A model generated the notes under the pieces. It was not told where the DNA came from, did no database searches, and saw only the letters and a program-made list of their open reading frames with translations. Source: Hymenobacter volaticus (GTDB lineage Bacteria > Bacteroidota > Bacteroidia > Cytophagales > Hymenobacteraceae). Taken from it: a stretch of 64,000 bases of DNA. Location of the stretch: contig NZ_CP095061.1 of the NCBI RefSeq assembly GCF_022921055.1, positions 2,705,501 to 2,769,500 of the forward strand. Reading direction: 5' to 3'. This document shows, one piece after another, positions 8,180 through 18,434 of this stretch (position 1 is the first letter of the stretch; each line of letters begins with the position of its first letter). A program made the translations under genes and the position numbers.

Positions 8180-9916
8180 CTAAAGCACCTCTCGCAAGTG
8201 TTTGTAGTTGGCTTTCACGGTGTCGAGCACGTCGTCCATGCGACCACTGAGCATAAGCTTACTCATTGATACGGCAAAGCCGGCCATCTGCTCGATTTCC
8301 ACTTTGGGCGGCATTGCCAGGGCATTAGGGTCGGTTAGCACATTCACCAGCATGGGCCCATCGAAGGCCATGGCATGCTCCAGAGCTTGGCGCACTTGCC
8401 CCGGCTCGTGCACCGTCACGGCAGCAATGCCCATGGCTTGAGCAATGGCGGCAAAGTCGGTATTGGGCATGTCGGTTTGCCAATCGGGCAGGCCAGCCAC
8501 TTCCATTTCCAGCTTCACCATGCCCAAGGCCCGGTTGTTGAACACGATAATCTTGATGGGCAGCTTGTATTGCACAATGGTCGACAAATCGCCGAGCAGC
8601 ATGGTGAGGCCACCGTCGCCGCACATGGCAATTACTTGCTGACCAGGCCGCGCTAGAGCCGCCCCAATGGCTTGCGGCATGGCATTGGCCATCGAGCCGT
8701 GGTTCCAAGAGCCCATCATCACACGCCGACCAGTGGCCCGGATGTAGCGCGCGCCCCACACGCAACTCATGCCCGTATCGACCGTGAAAATGGCATCATC
8801 GGCGGCCAGCTCATCGATAACCGTGCTTACATATTCGGGGTGAATGGCGTCGTTCTTACCCATGTCTTCCACGTAGGCGCGCATGTTTTTCTGCACGTGA
8901 TGGTAGAGCTCCAATTGAGCCTTCAGGAAGCTGTCGTCGGTTTTCTGACGAACCCGCGGCAACAGCGCCTGCAACGTGTCTTTGATGGAACCGCACAGCC
9001 CTAAGTCCACTTTGGCGCGGCGGCCCAGGCGCTCGGCCTTGATGTCGATTTGCACGATTTTGGGCTTTACCGGCATAAAGGCCGTGTATGGAAAGTCGGT
9101 ACCAAGTAGCACCAGCAAATCCGATTCGTGCATGCTATGATAGGCCGAGGGCATGCCGAGCAAGCCCGTCATACCCACTTCGTAGGGGTTGGCATACTGG
9201 ATTTCCAACTTACCGCGAAACGTGTAGCCGATAGGCGAATGCAGCAAGTTTGCCAACTGTATCAACTCATCGTGCGCTTCCGCAGCTCCAATGCCGCAGT
9301 AGAGCGTGATTTTCTGATGGTTGTTAAGCATGTCTGCCAACAACAGCAGTTCGTGGTCGGAGGGGCGGATAATGGGTTTCGTCTGGAACACTTGCATGGC
9401 CGTCATGCTTTCTTCGGCTTGCGCGGCGGCCACGTCGCCGGGCAACCCCACTACCGCCACGCCTTTGAGGCTAATGGCGTGCTGGATTCCGGCTTGAAAC
9501 ATGCGCGCAAACTGCTGCGGCGTGCTGGCAATCTGATTGTAGCAGCTACAATCGTCGAACAGCTTGATGGTATTGGTTTCCTGAAAGTGCTCGGTACCGA
9601 ACTCGAAACTGGCTTCGGTGGAAGCAATAGCAATAACGGGCGCCCCGGACCGGTGGGCATCGTACAGGCCGTTGATGAGGTGTACGTGGCCGGGTCCGCT
9701 ACTGCCTGCGCAACACGCTAAGCCGTTGAGTTGCGCCTCGGCTCCGGCGGCAAAGGCTCCTACTTCCTCGTGCCGCACGTGTATCCATTCGAGCTGCCCG
9801 TTGCGCCGTACCGCGTCGTTAACTTCGTTGAGACTGTCGCCGGTCACGGCGTAAATTCTTTTCACGCCGGCCTCGACCAGCATTTCTACGAGTTGTTCTG
9901 CTACCTTTTTAGCCAT
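8180..9916 (-). CDS. poxB: Thiamine-diphosphate-dependent pyruvate oxidase/dehydrogenase (PoxB type)
   Basis: Oxidatively decarboxylates pyruvate, probably to acetate and CO2 with electrons passed to quinone at the membrane, as in E. coli PoxB. The 578 residues follow the family closely: GVKRIYAVTGDSLNEVNDAV, the catalytic Glu in RHEEVGAFAAGAEAQLNG, GSSGPGHVHLINGLYD, and the ThDP motif GDGG...VFNN. The central FAD-binding domain is present (YCGIGAAEAHDEL). The C-terminal tail is basic and could be the membrane-binding peptide, but this cannot be confirmed. Acetolactate synthase and sulfoacetaldehyde acetyltransferase are related, yet the N-terminal match is clearly to PoxB. It is a single gene with its own terminator. 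Confidence 0.88.
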   Translation of the reverse strand: MAKKVAEQLVEMLVEAGVKRIYAVTGDSLNEVNDAVRRNGQLEWIHVRHEEVGAFAAGAEAQLNGLACCAGSSGPGHVHLINGLYDAHRSGAPVIAIASTEASFEFGTEHFQETNTIKLFDDCSCYNQIASTPQQFARMFQAGIQHAISLKGVAVVGLPGDVAAAQAEESMTAMQVFQTKPIIRPSDHELLLLADMLNNHQKITLYCGIGAAEAHDELIQLANLLHSPIGYTFRGKLEIQYANPYEVGMTGLLGMPSAYHSMHESDLLVLLGTDFPYTAFMPVKPKIVQIDIKAERLGRRAKVDLGLCGSIKDTLQALLPRVRQKTDDSFLKAQLELYHHVQKNMRAYVEDMGKNDAIHPEYVSTVIDELAADDAIFTVDTGMSCVWGARYIRATGRRVMMGSWNHGSMANAMPQAIGAALARPGQQVIAMCGDGGLTMLLGDLSTIVQYKLPIKIIVFNNRALGMVKLEMEVAGLPDWQTDMPNTDFAAIAQAMGIAAVTVHEPGQVRQALEHAMAFDGPMLVNVLTDPNALAMPPKVEIEQMAGFAVSMSKLMLSGRMDDVLDTVKANYKHLREVL

Positions 9917-10258
9917 GCCTAAACCAGGATATACCGCCTAAGGAAGGTCCCTAAGTGCTTGGGTATACGTTCTGGCCTGCGGATAAGCGGTGAAATAAAG
10001 CCGGATTTTTCGGGCGTGCTACCAACAAAATCAGTGTCTCCTAGTCGGTAAAGCGCTGGCAAGAGCAACTGCTGCCTAGTCCTGAGTATCTAAACTCGAG
10101 GTCCGAAATGAATACGGCTCTCTTCAGAAGGGCCTACTTCCTGGATTTTGCCCGAATTCAATAATCAAGGCGCTATACCGCCAACTACTTGTTTGCGTAA
10201 ACCATCGAGTGGCAGAAATCTGCTGTCAACTACTTGTCCTTTATTCAAACATTACTTT
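9917..10258. other. Intergenic between divergent genes, no gene seen
   Basis: Separates the poxB-like gene from the sorbosone-dehydrogenase-like lipoprotein. It probably carries both promoters. No structure or ORF stands out. Confidence 0.5.
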
Positions 10259-11640
10259 ATGTGGCATAAACATTCTTGGCTGATGCCCGCGCTTGGGCTA
10301 CTAGCGGCTTGCGGCGACTCGGCGCAACAAAATCAAGCTTCCCAACAGGAAACCCAAGGCGCAGCCGCCTCCGCCGATACCTCACTAGCGGCGGCGCAGC
10401 TCCAGCGTCTACCGGCCCCAGATACCACGCACGATGTGCAAAACTTCAGTCAAGTGGTTGGGTGGCCTGCCGGCAAAATGCCAAAGGCCCCACAGGGCTT
10501 CGAGGTAGCCGACTACGCCAGCAACTTCCAAAACCCGCGGTGGATTTACCAGGCGCCCAACGGCGACATTTTCGTGTCTGAATCCAACACGGTGCCCCAA
10601 ACTTCTACGGCCAAAGGCGAGAAGAAACAGGGGCTCAAGCAGTCGAAAGCAATGCGCGAGACGAGTGCCAACCGCATTACGTTGCTGCGCGATGCCAACC
10701 GCGATGGCCAACCGGAAGTGCGTGAAATATTCCTGACGGGGTTGAATCAGCCGTTCGGCATGCTCGTGATGGGCAACTACTTCTACGTCGCTAACACCGA
10801 CGGCGTAATGCGGTACCCTTACCAAGCAGGCCAAACTAAAATAACAGCGGCCGGTAAGAAAATTCTGGCTTTGCCAAAAGGCGGCTACAACAACCACTGG
10901 ACCCGAAACTTACTTCCCAGCCTCGACGGCAAAACCATTTTCGTATCGGTGGGCTCCGGCTCGAATGTGATGGAACACGGAGCTGAAAATGAAGTTCGGC
11001 GGGCCGATATTCTGCAAATCAACCCCGATGGTTCCGGCGAGAAGGTGTACGCTGCTGGGCTGCGGAACCCCGTAGGCTTGGCCTGGCAACCCGGCACCAA
11101 CCAACTCTGGACCGCCGTAAACGAGCGTGACGGCATCGGCGACGACTTGGTGCCCGACTACATTACCAGCGTTAAGCAAGGGGCTTCTACGGTTGGCCTT
11201 ACGCCTACCTCGGTCCGAACGAAGACCCTCGGCGCAAAGGAGAACGGCCCGACTTGGTTGAAAAATCCATAGTCCCCGATGTGTTACTCGACCCGCATTC
11301 CGCCTCCCTAGGCTTATCGTTTTACGACAAGCAGGCTTTTCCGGCCCGCTACCAAGGCGGTGCTTTTGTGGGGCAGCACGGCTCTTGGAACCGATCTTCC
11401 TTCACTGGATATAAAGTGGTGTACGTGCCGTTCAAAGGAGGCCGTCCCGCCGGCAAGTCCGAAGATTTCCTAACAGGATTCTTGGTAGGCGACGGCACCA
11501 AAAACGCCTATGGTCGCCCAGTGGGCGTTACCACCCTCGCCGACGGCTCCATGCTGGTTGCCGACGACGCTGGGAATCGAATTTGGCGGGTTAGTGCTAC
11601 GCAAGCCTCGCAGAAAAACAACGGCGTTGCCAGCCGATAG
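10259..11640 (+). pseudogene. Sorbosone/PQQ-type sugar dehydrogenase-like lipoprotein, frameshifted at 11180-11183
   Basis: A six-bladed beta-propeller of the L-sorbosone/glucose dehydrogenase group, which oxidises sugars in the periplasm using PQQ. The ATG at 10259 gives a lipoprotein signal ending in LLAACGD. Recognisable parts are NPRWIYQAPNGDIFVSES, NQPFGMLVMGNYFYVANTDG, KGGYNNHWTRNLL, SVGSGSNV and AAGLRNPVGLAWQP. At the GGGG run 11180-11183 the frame breaks. Adding one G restores QGGFYGWPYAYLGPNEDPR and carries the protein through VEKSIVPDVLL to the stop at 11640, about 460 residues. No other stop or substitution is needed, so the gene is probably intact in the organism. PQQ dependence is inferred from family only. 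Confidence 0.83.
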
Positions 11641-11712
11641 GCTTTTGGCTAGGCTACTACTCTGCTTTCGCTCTCATAGCAGATAGGCTCTGAAAGGCGT
11701 TGAGAAATCATT

Positions 11713-11746
11713 GCCCGGGGCCGGTTTGTCCGGCTCCGGGCTTTTT
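11713..11746 (+). terminator. Rho-independent terminator
   Basis: GCCCGGGGCCGG (11713-11724) pairs with CCGGCTCCGGGC (11730-11741), with one G-T pair, followed by five T. It ends the sugar-dehydrogenase-like gene. Confidence 0.85.
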
Positions 11747-12119
11747 AGTTGTTATAGATCGGGGTAAGCCCAAGCTAGCATACGATATAGCAATTGAATA
11801 GAGCGCTGGAATTCGTGTCTGGCTACCTCACAGGTAAACAGAAAGCATTCAGCTAGTTATTCATGATGCGCTCTTAACAGCAAGGAAATGTACCATTCAG
11901 GCAACAAGTCACGGTGCAATACTATTTCGTCACTTTATAGATGTGTAAGAGCTGGCAATAAGCCATTCTCGCTTATAGCTTTGCTTTTCTAATAAGGAAT
12001 ATAAGATTTCAGACAAGTGTCTAAACTCAGACGGCTCTGCTGAGTACTACTCCTAGTTGATTTGTTTCGACATACTGCCTATCTGCCACTGATATTGTGC
12101 AATAACAAGGCACCTAAAG
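11747..12119. other. Intergenic, no gene seen
   Basis: Rather AT-rich and without a convincing ORF. It lies between the 3' ends of two convergent genes. A 63-codon plus-strand frame at 12062 overlaps the receiver gene and looks spurious. Confidence 0.5.
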
Positions 12120-12515
12120 TCAGTTACGGCTTTCGGCTACCTGCGCATGAATGGTTTGAATTTGCAAGTCGTCGAGAGGCTTATGAATCAGGCCCGCTAC
12201 TAGCGGAAACTCGTACACGCGCTCTGAGTCGGAGGGGGCCAGTGACGATGTAAGAACATAGATAAAGCAACGACCCGCTAGTTGCGCTTCGTAGGGTCGT
12301 AGGGCCATTAAAAAGTCCCAGCCGCTAATAACTGGCATGTTGAGGTCAAGCAAAATCACGTCGGGCATGTTGTGCGGGATGCTTTGCTGAACGTGGCGTA
12401 AAGCTTCCTCGGGAGATTGAAATGAACATAAACCCTCTGACAAACCCTCTCGCTTTAATATTTTCTCGGTAAGAAACACGCTGATATAATCGTCATCTAC
12501 AAGTACGGTTCGCAT
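12120..12515 (-). CDS. Single-domain response regulator (receiver)
   Basis: A stand-alone CheY-like receiver of 131 residues. The acidic pocket is DDD at residues 7-9, the phospho-acceptor is Asp57 in LLDLNMP, the switch residue is in VLTSS and the lysine is in HKPL. There is no output domain, so it acts by protein contact or in a phosphorelay. It starts 8 bases after the histidine kinase gene ends, so the two are co-transcribed and very probably form a pair. The arrangement matches Rcp1-type regulators behind PAS kinases. Confidence 0.92.
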   Translation of the reverse strand: MRTVLVDDDYISVFLTEKILKREGLSEGLCSFQSPEEALRHVQQSIPHNMPDVILLDLNMPVISGWDFLMALRPYEAQLAGRCFIYVLTSSLAPSDSERVYEFPLVAGLIHKPLDDLQIQTIHAQVAESRN

Positions 12516-12523
12516 ATATCCTT

Positions 12524-13963
12524 TTAGTGTAAGAGCAATTGAAATTCAGTCCCGGCATCTGGCATACTATGCACTTCAATGCGGCCGCCCATCGCTTCGA
12601 CGTGCGCATTGACCAGATACAAGCCTAAACCGCGGCCAGCGGGTACCGAATGAAACCGTTTGTAGAATTTAAACACGTCTTCACCCGCCTTTTCTCGATC
12701 AAAACCTGAGCCATTATCCATTATAGTGAGTCGCACCTCACCATTTGGATTTGAATTTCCTGTTATAGTTACCCAAAGTGGGCGTTCTTCAGCTCGGTAT
12801 TTAATTGAATTGGAGAGCAAGTTAAAAAAGATACTGAACAGATAGGCGCGCTTGCCGTGTACTTGCAGATCATCGGGAACATTCAGCACAATTTCGCCGC
12901 CGCATTGCTGGAGTGACTCCTGTAGACTGTTGGTTACTTGCCGCAGCACGTCAAGCACCAATACCGCTTCCGAGGACTCTACCACGCCCTGCCTGTCCCG
13001 GACGGATAGTATGGTATTCAGGTCTTGCAGGATGGAATCGAGTTGGTGTAGACTCGTATGCAAGTGGTCTAAGAGCGGGGCCTGCTCAGGGTCGTCGACT
13101 TTCAGGAGTTGGGTTAAACCTAAGGCGTTTGCCAATGGCGCCCGCAAGTTATGCGACACGATGTATGTGAATTGCTGCAGATCCTGGTTGTGGCGGTACA
13201 GGTCCTGTGTTAGCCTTTCCTGTCTGGCTTCCGCATCCCTACGGGTAGTTATATCCGAGAAATACACCGACAAGCCCTCTTCTGACGGAAATCCTTTGAC
13301 TTCAAGCCACAGCCCACCCGTGGTGTAGTATGCCTCGAAATGTACTACCTGGCCCGTAGCCATGGCCTCGTGGTATTCCTGATAGAAAACGCTGCCCACT
13401 TCAGCCGGGAACATTTCCCACACGTTTCTGCCAACGGCTTGCTGGCTTTTCACCTTCAACAGGTGCTGCGCCTCTTGGTTGAGGAATGTTATGTTCCATT
13501 CCCGATCGAGCAGAATAAGCGCATCCGTAATGCTTTCGAAAAGGATATTGAGTTTGTGGGCTTGTTCCTCGATTAGTTGATTGGAAGCTGTCAACTCCGT
13601 TATGTCCCGGCCAACCATGTGCACGCCCACCACTGCGCCATCGATGACTAAAGGCACCTTGGCAATGCTGAGTACTTTCGGTTCGGCTCCCTTGAACTGT
13701 ACTGCCACATCAAACTGCACTGGTTTTCCTTGGAAAGCTTCGTATAGCTTTTGCCTAAAGAATACCACTAAATCCTCGGGCAGAAAATCATCGATAGAAT
13801 GCCCTATTACCTCGGACTTCTCGCGGTGTAGCAGGGAGAGGAAAGGCGTATTTGCATCTAGAATGATGCTTTTTTCGTTTTGGAAAAGCAACAGATCTAA
13901 GTTGTTTTCAAATAAAGACCGGAAGCGTTGCTCACTATCAACGAACTGCTCGCTCACATTCAT
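12524..13963 (-). CDS. PAS-domain sensor histidine kinase
   Basis: A 479-residue soluble kinase without membrane segments. Two PAS domains cover about 10-125 and 135-245 (RFRSLFENNLDLLLFQNEKS; LFESITDALILLDREWNITF). The dimerisation domain has the H-box SHNLRAPLANALG with His271. The ATPase has the N-box NLLSNSIKYR, the G1 box DNGSGFD and the G2 box GRGLGLYLVNAH. FKFYKRFH is typical of Bacteroidota and cyanobacterial phytochrome-like kinases. The cognate receiver lies 8 bases downstream. The PAS ligand is unknown; a cytoplasmic cue is inferred from the lack of membrane segments. Confidence 0.92.
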   Translation of the reverse strand: MNVSEQFVDSEQRFRSLFENNLDLLLFQNEKSIILDANTPFLSLLHREKSEVIGHSIDDFLPEDLVVFFRQKLYEAFQGKPVQFDVAVQFKGAEPKVLSIAKVPLVIDGAVVGVHMVGRDITELTASNQLIEEQAHKLNILFESITDALILLDREWNITFLNQEAQHLLKVKSQQAVGRNVWEMFPAEVGSVFYQEYHEAMATGQVVHFEAYYTTGGLWLEVKGFPSEEGLSVYFSDITTRRDAEARQERLTQDLYRHNQDLQQFTYIVSHNLRAPLANALGLTQLLKVDDPEQAPLLDHLHTSLHQLDSILQDLNTILSVRDRQGVVESSEAVLVLDVLRQVTNSLQESLQQCGGEIVLNVPDDLQVHGKRAYLFSIFFNLLSNSIKYRAEERPLWVTITGNSNPNGEVRLTIMDNGSGFDREKAGEDVFKFYKRFHSVPAGRGLGLYLVNAHVEAMGGRIEVHSMPDAGTEFQLLLH

Positions 13964-14228
13964 GAGTAGGTGGTACTTATATAAGGAAACGGCATCCTGC
14001 TACACTAAAGAGGCAAAGAAATCAGTTTTACATACTCATTTTAAAACAGTACGCCAGCTTCTATTCCGGCGTTACGCTCCAAATACCGCGTATTTATCGA
14101 AATTTTGCAATAAGTCCTCAAGTGTAACTTGGAGCGTTGGTGCTATCATAAAAGGAAATAGATGACGAACAGGCAATATAGATTACTAACCTAAGCAACT
14201 GTAGTCCTTTGACTTTGGCGATTAGCAA
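13964..14228. other. Intergenic, no gene seen
   Basis: Upstream region of the histidine kinase (minus) and downstream of the hypothetical lipoprotein's terminator. No structure beyond the terminator at 14231-14264 was seen. Confidence 0.45.
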
Positions 14229-14230
14229 CA

Positions 14231-14264
14231 AAAAGCCGGTTCTTGAATCCAAGAACCGGCTTTT
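14231..14264 (-). terminator. Rho-independent terminator of the lipoprotein gene
   Basis: AAAAGCCGGTTCTT (14231-14244) and AAGAACCGGCTTTT (14251-14264) pair perfectly around a 6-base loop. It lies just past the stop of the minus-strand gene at 14285. Confidence 0.85.
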
Positions 14265-14284
14265 CAATAAGTTGATGACAGAAG

Positions 14285-15175
14285 TTAGTCGGCTTTCTTT
14301 TCGTCTTTACCGTCGAATACGCCTTTCACGGCGCCTCCAACCTTTTTACCGACTTTCACGGCGCCTTGTCCTATTTCTTTACCAGCCTCTTTCACGTCGC
14401 TACCCGTGTTTTTGGCTGCGCGCTCCACTTGCACGCCCTTGCCTTTCGCTTGGGCCTCGGCCTTATCCCCGGTTACCACGTCAGCACCTTGCGACACGCG
14501 CGACTCGGTTTTGTCGAAGGATTTGAAAGCAGCGTATTTCAGTTTCTCTTTGGCAATTTCTGCTTTGTCTTTGCCGCTCACATCACTTTTTATTTGATCA
14601 TATTTCTGATCGAGGGCCCGCCATTCGGCGTTGATGACGCGCCAATCGCCAATCTCATACTTGTCTTCGTTGGCTTTCACTCGCTGAACGAAGGCTTCGT
14701 AGGTAGCACGCGCATTGGCTGCGGTCATGGCAGCAGCGGGGCTGCTGGCCTTATAGAGCTTGGCAGGCGCCTCGCCAGCAGGCGCAGGAGCGGGTGCAGG
14801 TGCAGTCGTAGTTGGGGCTATTGGGGCTACAGCGCCCGTGGTATCTGCGCTAGCCGTTGCGGTGCTGGTGGCCGTTGTGCTTTGGGCAGCCATGTAGCGC
14901 TGTTGTAGACGCCGAATTTCAGCTTGCTGGGCCGTATCATATTCTGCCGAATAACGCTGTGTTGCAGCCAGACGGGCAGCAAAAGTATCAGCTACCGTAG
15001 TAGTAGGTGTTGTTTCGGCTTCAGTTACGTACGTCTGCAAGTTGTCGTAGGCACGCTGACCTTCCTGCGAAACTTCTTTTTTGCTGTTGGAAGAACAGCT
15101 GGATAAAGCGAGAGTGCTACCACCAGCTAATAAGGAGGTGGCTAGCAGTAGGGTGTTGAAGCGAAGTTGGAACAT
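14285..15175 (-). CDS. Hypothetical lipoprotein
   Basis: A 296-residue protein with a lipoprotein signal (MFQLRFNTLLLATSLLAGGS, then LALSSC). The middle is a Thr/Ala/Pro-rich low-complexity linker (about 100-150) flanked by helical, charged segments (RRLQQRYMAAQS; WRALDQKYDQIKSDVSGKDK). The C-terminus is an amphipathic stretch of the kind seen in YtxH or LEA-like proteins (KEAGKEIGQGAVKVGKKVGG). It is probably an envelope protein. No named function can be given. Confidence 0.65.
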   Translation of the reverse strand: MFQLRFNTLLLATSLLAGGSTLALSSCSSNSKKEVSQEGQRAYDNLQTYVTEAETTPTTTVADTFAARLAATQRYSAEYDTAQQAEIRRLQQRYMAAQSTTATSTATASADTTGAVAPIAPTTTAPAPAPAPAGEAPAKLYKASSPAAAMTAANARATYEAFVQRVKANEDKYEIGDWRVINAEWRALDQKYDQIKSDVSGKDKAEIAKEKLKYAAFKSFDKTESRVSQGADVVTGDKAEAQAKGKGVQVERAAKNTGSDVKEAGKEIGQGAVKVGKKVGGAVKGVFDGKDEKKAD

Positions 15176-15690
15176 AACCTTGGAAATAGCACGAGTGAAA
15201 AACAGACAAGTGTTGACTGTCTGGCTTTTAACGAAACCGGATGTCCCAAGGTTGGAATTTAGCCGAGGTAGCTTAGGCTTCGCCCCCTACTTAAGTGCTG
15301 CTTATTGTTTTATTTGTACAATTTCTGAGGAGCATCTTGACGAGCCTAACACCGTCTCATCGTTATGTTTTCCGTCGATCGTTAACACGTAAATAGGCAG
15401 CTCACTTTCTGTAATTTGCTGAGTGACGGATACCAAACTTTAAGTTCAGTACAGGGCTTTAGACGAGGTTTAAAACTTGTGCCACACGGTCGGCTGCCTA
15501 TATTTACCACCCCACAGCTAGGCTGTGTACCGTGAGCCGGCACAGAAACCGGTTATTATCTTCTTGCTCTGTTTAGTATGCTGTTTGGAAAGCAAAATGG
15601 AAACTGCCTCTGTTGTTGTTGCCCCGCAACCATCTGACCCGGCACTTGAGAGGCGCAAGCCACTCTTTTCCATTTCTTTCGCTACTTCGC
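15176..15690. other. Intergenic between divergent genes
   Basis: Holds the promoters of the hypothetical lipoprotein (minus) and of the APC transporter (plus). A weak TAnnTTTA box (TATATTTA) is at 15499-15506. Nothing else is clear. Confidence 0.45.
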
Positions 15691-16998
15691 ATGACTTCTC
15701 CCCCGGCTGCTGGACAGCCCGATTTGGTACGTGGCATACGCCGCTGGGACTTTGTGGCCCTTATCGTCAACATCACCATTGGTGCCGGCATTCTGGGGCT
15801 CCCCGCCAAAATTTACGCTTTGGTTGGGGCTTATAGCCTCGTCGCCTATGCGGTTAGTGCGGGAGTAGTCACGCTTATTATCTTATGCTTCGCAGAAGTT
15901 AGCAGCCGGTTTAGCGGCGCGGGTGGACCTTATTTGTACGCCCGCGAGGCTTTTGGGCCACTGGTGGGGTTTGAAGTGGGCTGGTTACTGTGGATTTCGC
16001 GCCTGGCTAGTTTCGCGGCGCTTTGTAACCTGTTCGTTGACTACGCCGCGTACTTCTGGCCCGTGGTGGGCGCTGGCGCTGGGCGCGCTATCGTGATGGC
16101 CGCGCTTATTGCGGGTCTTACGTTACTCAACTTAGTGGGTGTGCGTACTGCTTCACTGGTCAATAATCTGTTCACGGTCAGTAAGCTGCTGGTGCTGGTG
16201 CTATTCACGGCCGTGGGCTTGTTTTTCGTGGATTGGCAGGCGTTTTCGTTTGCCGTTGCGCCCACGTACACCAATTTTTCCGGCGCTGTGTTGCTGCTCA
16301 TCTTCACCTTTTCTGGTTTTGATGTGGCGGCCATTCCGGCCGGCGAAATTCAGCAGCCGCAACGCAACGTGCCCTTTGCGCTGTTCACGGCCATTGCCAC
16401 GGTAGCTGTTTTGTTTCTGCTCGTGCAGGTGGTGTGCATTGGTACCCTACCTGACTTAGCTACTGCCGAACGACCCCTAGCCAGTGCCACCCAACGATTT
16501 TTAGGTCCGGCCGGCGCGGCTTTTGTGGCCGCCGCCGCTATGCTCACGGCCCTTGGCACACTCAATGCCCTCATGCTGACGGGGCCGCGTCTACTGTTTG
16601 CGTTGGCCGAGCAAGGGCAGATTCCGGCGTTTTTCAAGGCCACCCACCCCCGGTTCCGCACGCCCCACGTGGCCCTGCTCGTGTCGGCGGTGTTGAAGCT
16701 GATTCTGGCAGTTTCGGGCACCTTTATTTACGCTCTCACGCTCAGCACCATTATTCGGCTTACTTATTTCGCTCTTACCTGCGCCGCGCTGCCCGTGCTG
16801 CGCCGCCGCTACCCTGCTCTGCCGCCCCCGTTTCGGGTGTGGGGCGGAGCGGTGGTAGCTGCTTTGTGCGTAGCGCTGTGCTTGTGGCTGCTTTCAAGCA
16901 GCAAAGGCAACGAAGCGCGTGATGTAGCCTTATTCGCCGCTGCAGGATTGGTGCTTTACTTTGTTTCGAACCGACGGCCAGTAACTCAACCCCAATAG
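15691..16998 (+). CDS. APC-superfamily amino acid permease
   Basis: An inner-membrane amino acid or amine transporter of 435 residues with about 12 hydrophobic helices. The first helix has the unwound motif IVNITIGAGILGLPAK, and the sixth has FTFSGFDVAAIPAGEI, both hallmarks of APC carriers. The frame is open from 15613, but the ATG at 15691 gives the expected short cytoplasmic N-terminus before RWDFVALIVN. It is followed 91 bases later by an SsuD-like gene in the same direction. The substrate cannot be decided from sequence. Confidence 0.87.
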   Translation: MTSPPAAGQPDLVRGIRRWDFVALIVNITIGAGILGLPAKIYALVGAYSLVAYAVSAGVVTLIILCFAEVSSRFSGAGGPYLYAREAFGPLVGFEVGWLLWISRLASFAALCNLFVDYAAYFWPVVGAGAGRAIVMAALIAGLTLLNLVGVRTASLVNNLFTVSKLLVLVLFTAVGLFFVDWQAFSFAVAPTYTNFSGAVLLLIFTFSGFDVAAIPAGEIQQPQRNVPFALFTAIATVAVLFLLVQVVCIGTLPDLATAERPLASATQRFLGPAGAAFVAAAAMLTALGTLNALMLTGPRLLFALAEQGQIPAFFKATHPRFRTPHVALLVSAVLKLILAVSGTFIYALTLSTIIRLTYFALTCAALPVLRRRYPALPPPFRVWGGAVVAALCVALCLWLLSSSKGNEARDVALFAAAGLVLYFVSNRRPVTQPQ

Positions 16999-17089
16999 CG
17001 GTGTTAAATTGATACTTCGGCGGCGCCCACAAGCCTACTTTTCCAATTTGGCGCTGCTTTTTCCTCGGTTTCTGGTCTACTCCTAGTTT

Positions 17090-18259
17090 ATGTCTCTCTC
17101 CACTCCTATTACTTCCGTTGCCATCCGTACACCCCAGCGCGTGGCCGAAATATCCTGGTTTGACGACCTCTGCGGGGGCGACACGCAGTATCTGAGTGTG
17201 CTCGATGGTGCTTACCGCAGCTCCTGGGCTCACTGCCGCGACATTGTGCTTGCCTCCGAGCAGCTAGGCTATTCCAACATCCTGCTGCCCACCTCCTACA
17301 CCGTGGGCCAAGATGTCATGACGTTTGCCGCTGGCATTGCCCCGCAAACCTCGCGCATCAACCTGCTGACTGCCATCCGGACCGGTGAAATTCACCCGCC
17401 TATGCTAGCGCGGGCCCTGGCCTCGCTCGACCATATGCTGGCCGGTCGCCTCACCATCAACATCATCAACTCCGATCTACCCGGCCTGCGCGAGGTACCG
17501 GAACTACGTTACCAACGCTGCGCCGAAACCATCGAAATCTTGCAGCAGGCCTGGACGCAGGAGCGCATCGTGCATAAAGGCGAGCTGTACCAATTTGATA
17601 TGCCCGCTGACCCGGCCAAGCCTTACCAGCAAAATGGTGGCCCCCTGCTCTACTTCGGTGGCACATCGGAGGGGGCCCGCGCGGTGTGCGCCAAATACTG
17701 CGACATGTTCCTGATGTGGCCCGAAACTGAGGAGATGCTCTACGAGACCATGCAGGACATGAGTGCCCGCGCCGCCACTCACGGTCGTGAAATCGATTTT
17801 GGGCTCCGCATCCACGTCATCGTGCGCGAAACCGAGGACGAGGCGCGGGCTTATGCCCGCAAGCTTATGTCAAAGTTTGACCCGGTGAAAGGTGCCGAAA
17901 TCAAGAGTCGGGCCCAAGATTCGTGGTCGTTGGGCGTGCATCGCCAAAACCAACTCCGCGAGCACGCCGACATGGAAGGCTTTGTCGAACCTCTGCTCTG
18001 GACCGACATCGGCAAGGCCCGTTCCGGCGCCGGCGGGGCGCTGGTTGGTACCCCCGACCAGATTGTAGAAAAGATCAACCGCTATATGGACATGGGCTTC
18101 CGGGCCTTCATCTTCTCCGGCTATCCCCTGCTCAACGAAGCCGATTATTTTGCTCGCTATGTGCTGCCGCGCTTGCCCAACGTTTCCATGCCACATGTGC
18201 AAGGCCGTATTCCGCTCGAAACGCCAGTCACTCCTCTCACAACAGCACCACTGCGCTAA
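17090..18259 (+). CDS. ssuD: LLM-class flavin-dependent monooxygenase, SsuD-like alkanesulfonate monooxygenase
   Basis: Uses reduced FMN and O2 to release sulfite from alkanesulfonates in the SsuD subgroup. The 389 residues show the luciferase-like TIM barrel. Family segments are [87 protein letters not shown] and [18 protein letters not shown]. No ssuE flavin reductase or ssuABC transporter is adjacent. Reduced flavin must therefore come from elsewhere, or the enzyme may act on another organosulfur compound. The gene symbol is by similarity of the family. Confidence 0.82.
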   Translation: MSLSTPITSVAIRTPQRVAEISWFDDLCGGDTQYLSVLDGAYRSSWAHCRDIVLASEQLGYSNILLPTSYTVGQDVMTFAAGIAPQTSRINLLTAIRTGEIHPPMLARALASLDHMLAGRLTINIINSDLPGLREVPELRYQRCAETIEILQQAWTQERIVHKGELYQFDMPADPAKPYQQNGGPLLYFGGTSEGARAVCAKYCDMFLMWPETEEMLYETMQDMSARAATHGREIDFGLRIHVIVRETEDEARAYARKLMSKFDPVKGAEIKSRAQDSWSLGVHRQNQLREHADMEGFVEPLLWTDIGKARSGAGGALVGTPDQIVEKINRYMDMGFRAFIFSGYPLLNEADYFARYVLPRLPNVSMPHVQGRIPLETPVTPLTTAPLR

Positions 18260-18434
18260 GGAGTTGGTCAACACGGGGCAGAGACGCACGTGCTTTTATG
18301 AGGTAGTGAAAAGATTAACGGACAGGTTTATAGCAAGAAACCTAAAGTTGAGGCTGGCGAAGGAAGTTGCGAGGCAAGCCGGGTGTATGCAACTTAGGGG
18401 CTGACTTCGCTGCTCCCGCTTATTTTTTCGCTGC

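Noticed and set aside
9128..9721. 197-codon frame on the plus strand opposite poxB
   Set aside because: It is the shadow of a well-conserved gene in high-GC DNA, with no known motif.
13581..14165. 194-codon plus-strand frame opposite the histidine kinase 5' end
   Set aside because: It is Cys/Ser/Arg-rich with no motif and is an evident shadow of the PAS domain.
15495..15510. Promoter for the APC transporter at TATATTTA
   Set aside because: It is about 190 bases from the start codon and only a partial match, so it is mentioned in the gap entry and not annotated as a promoter.
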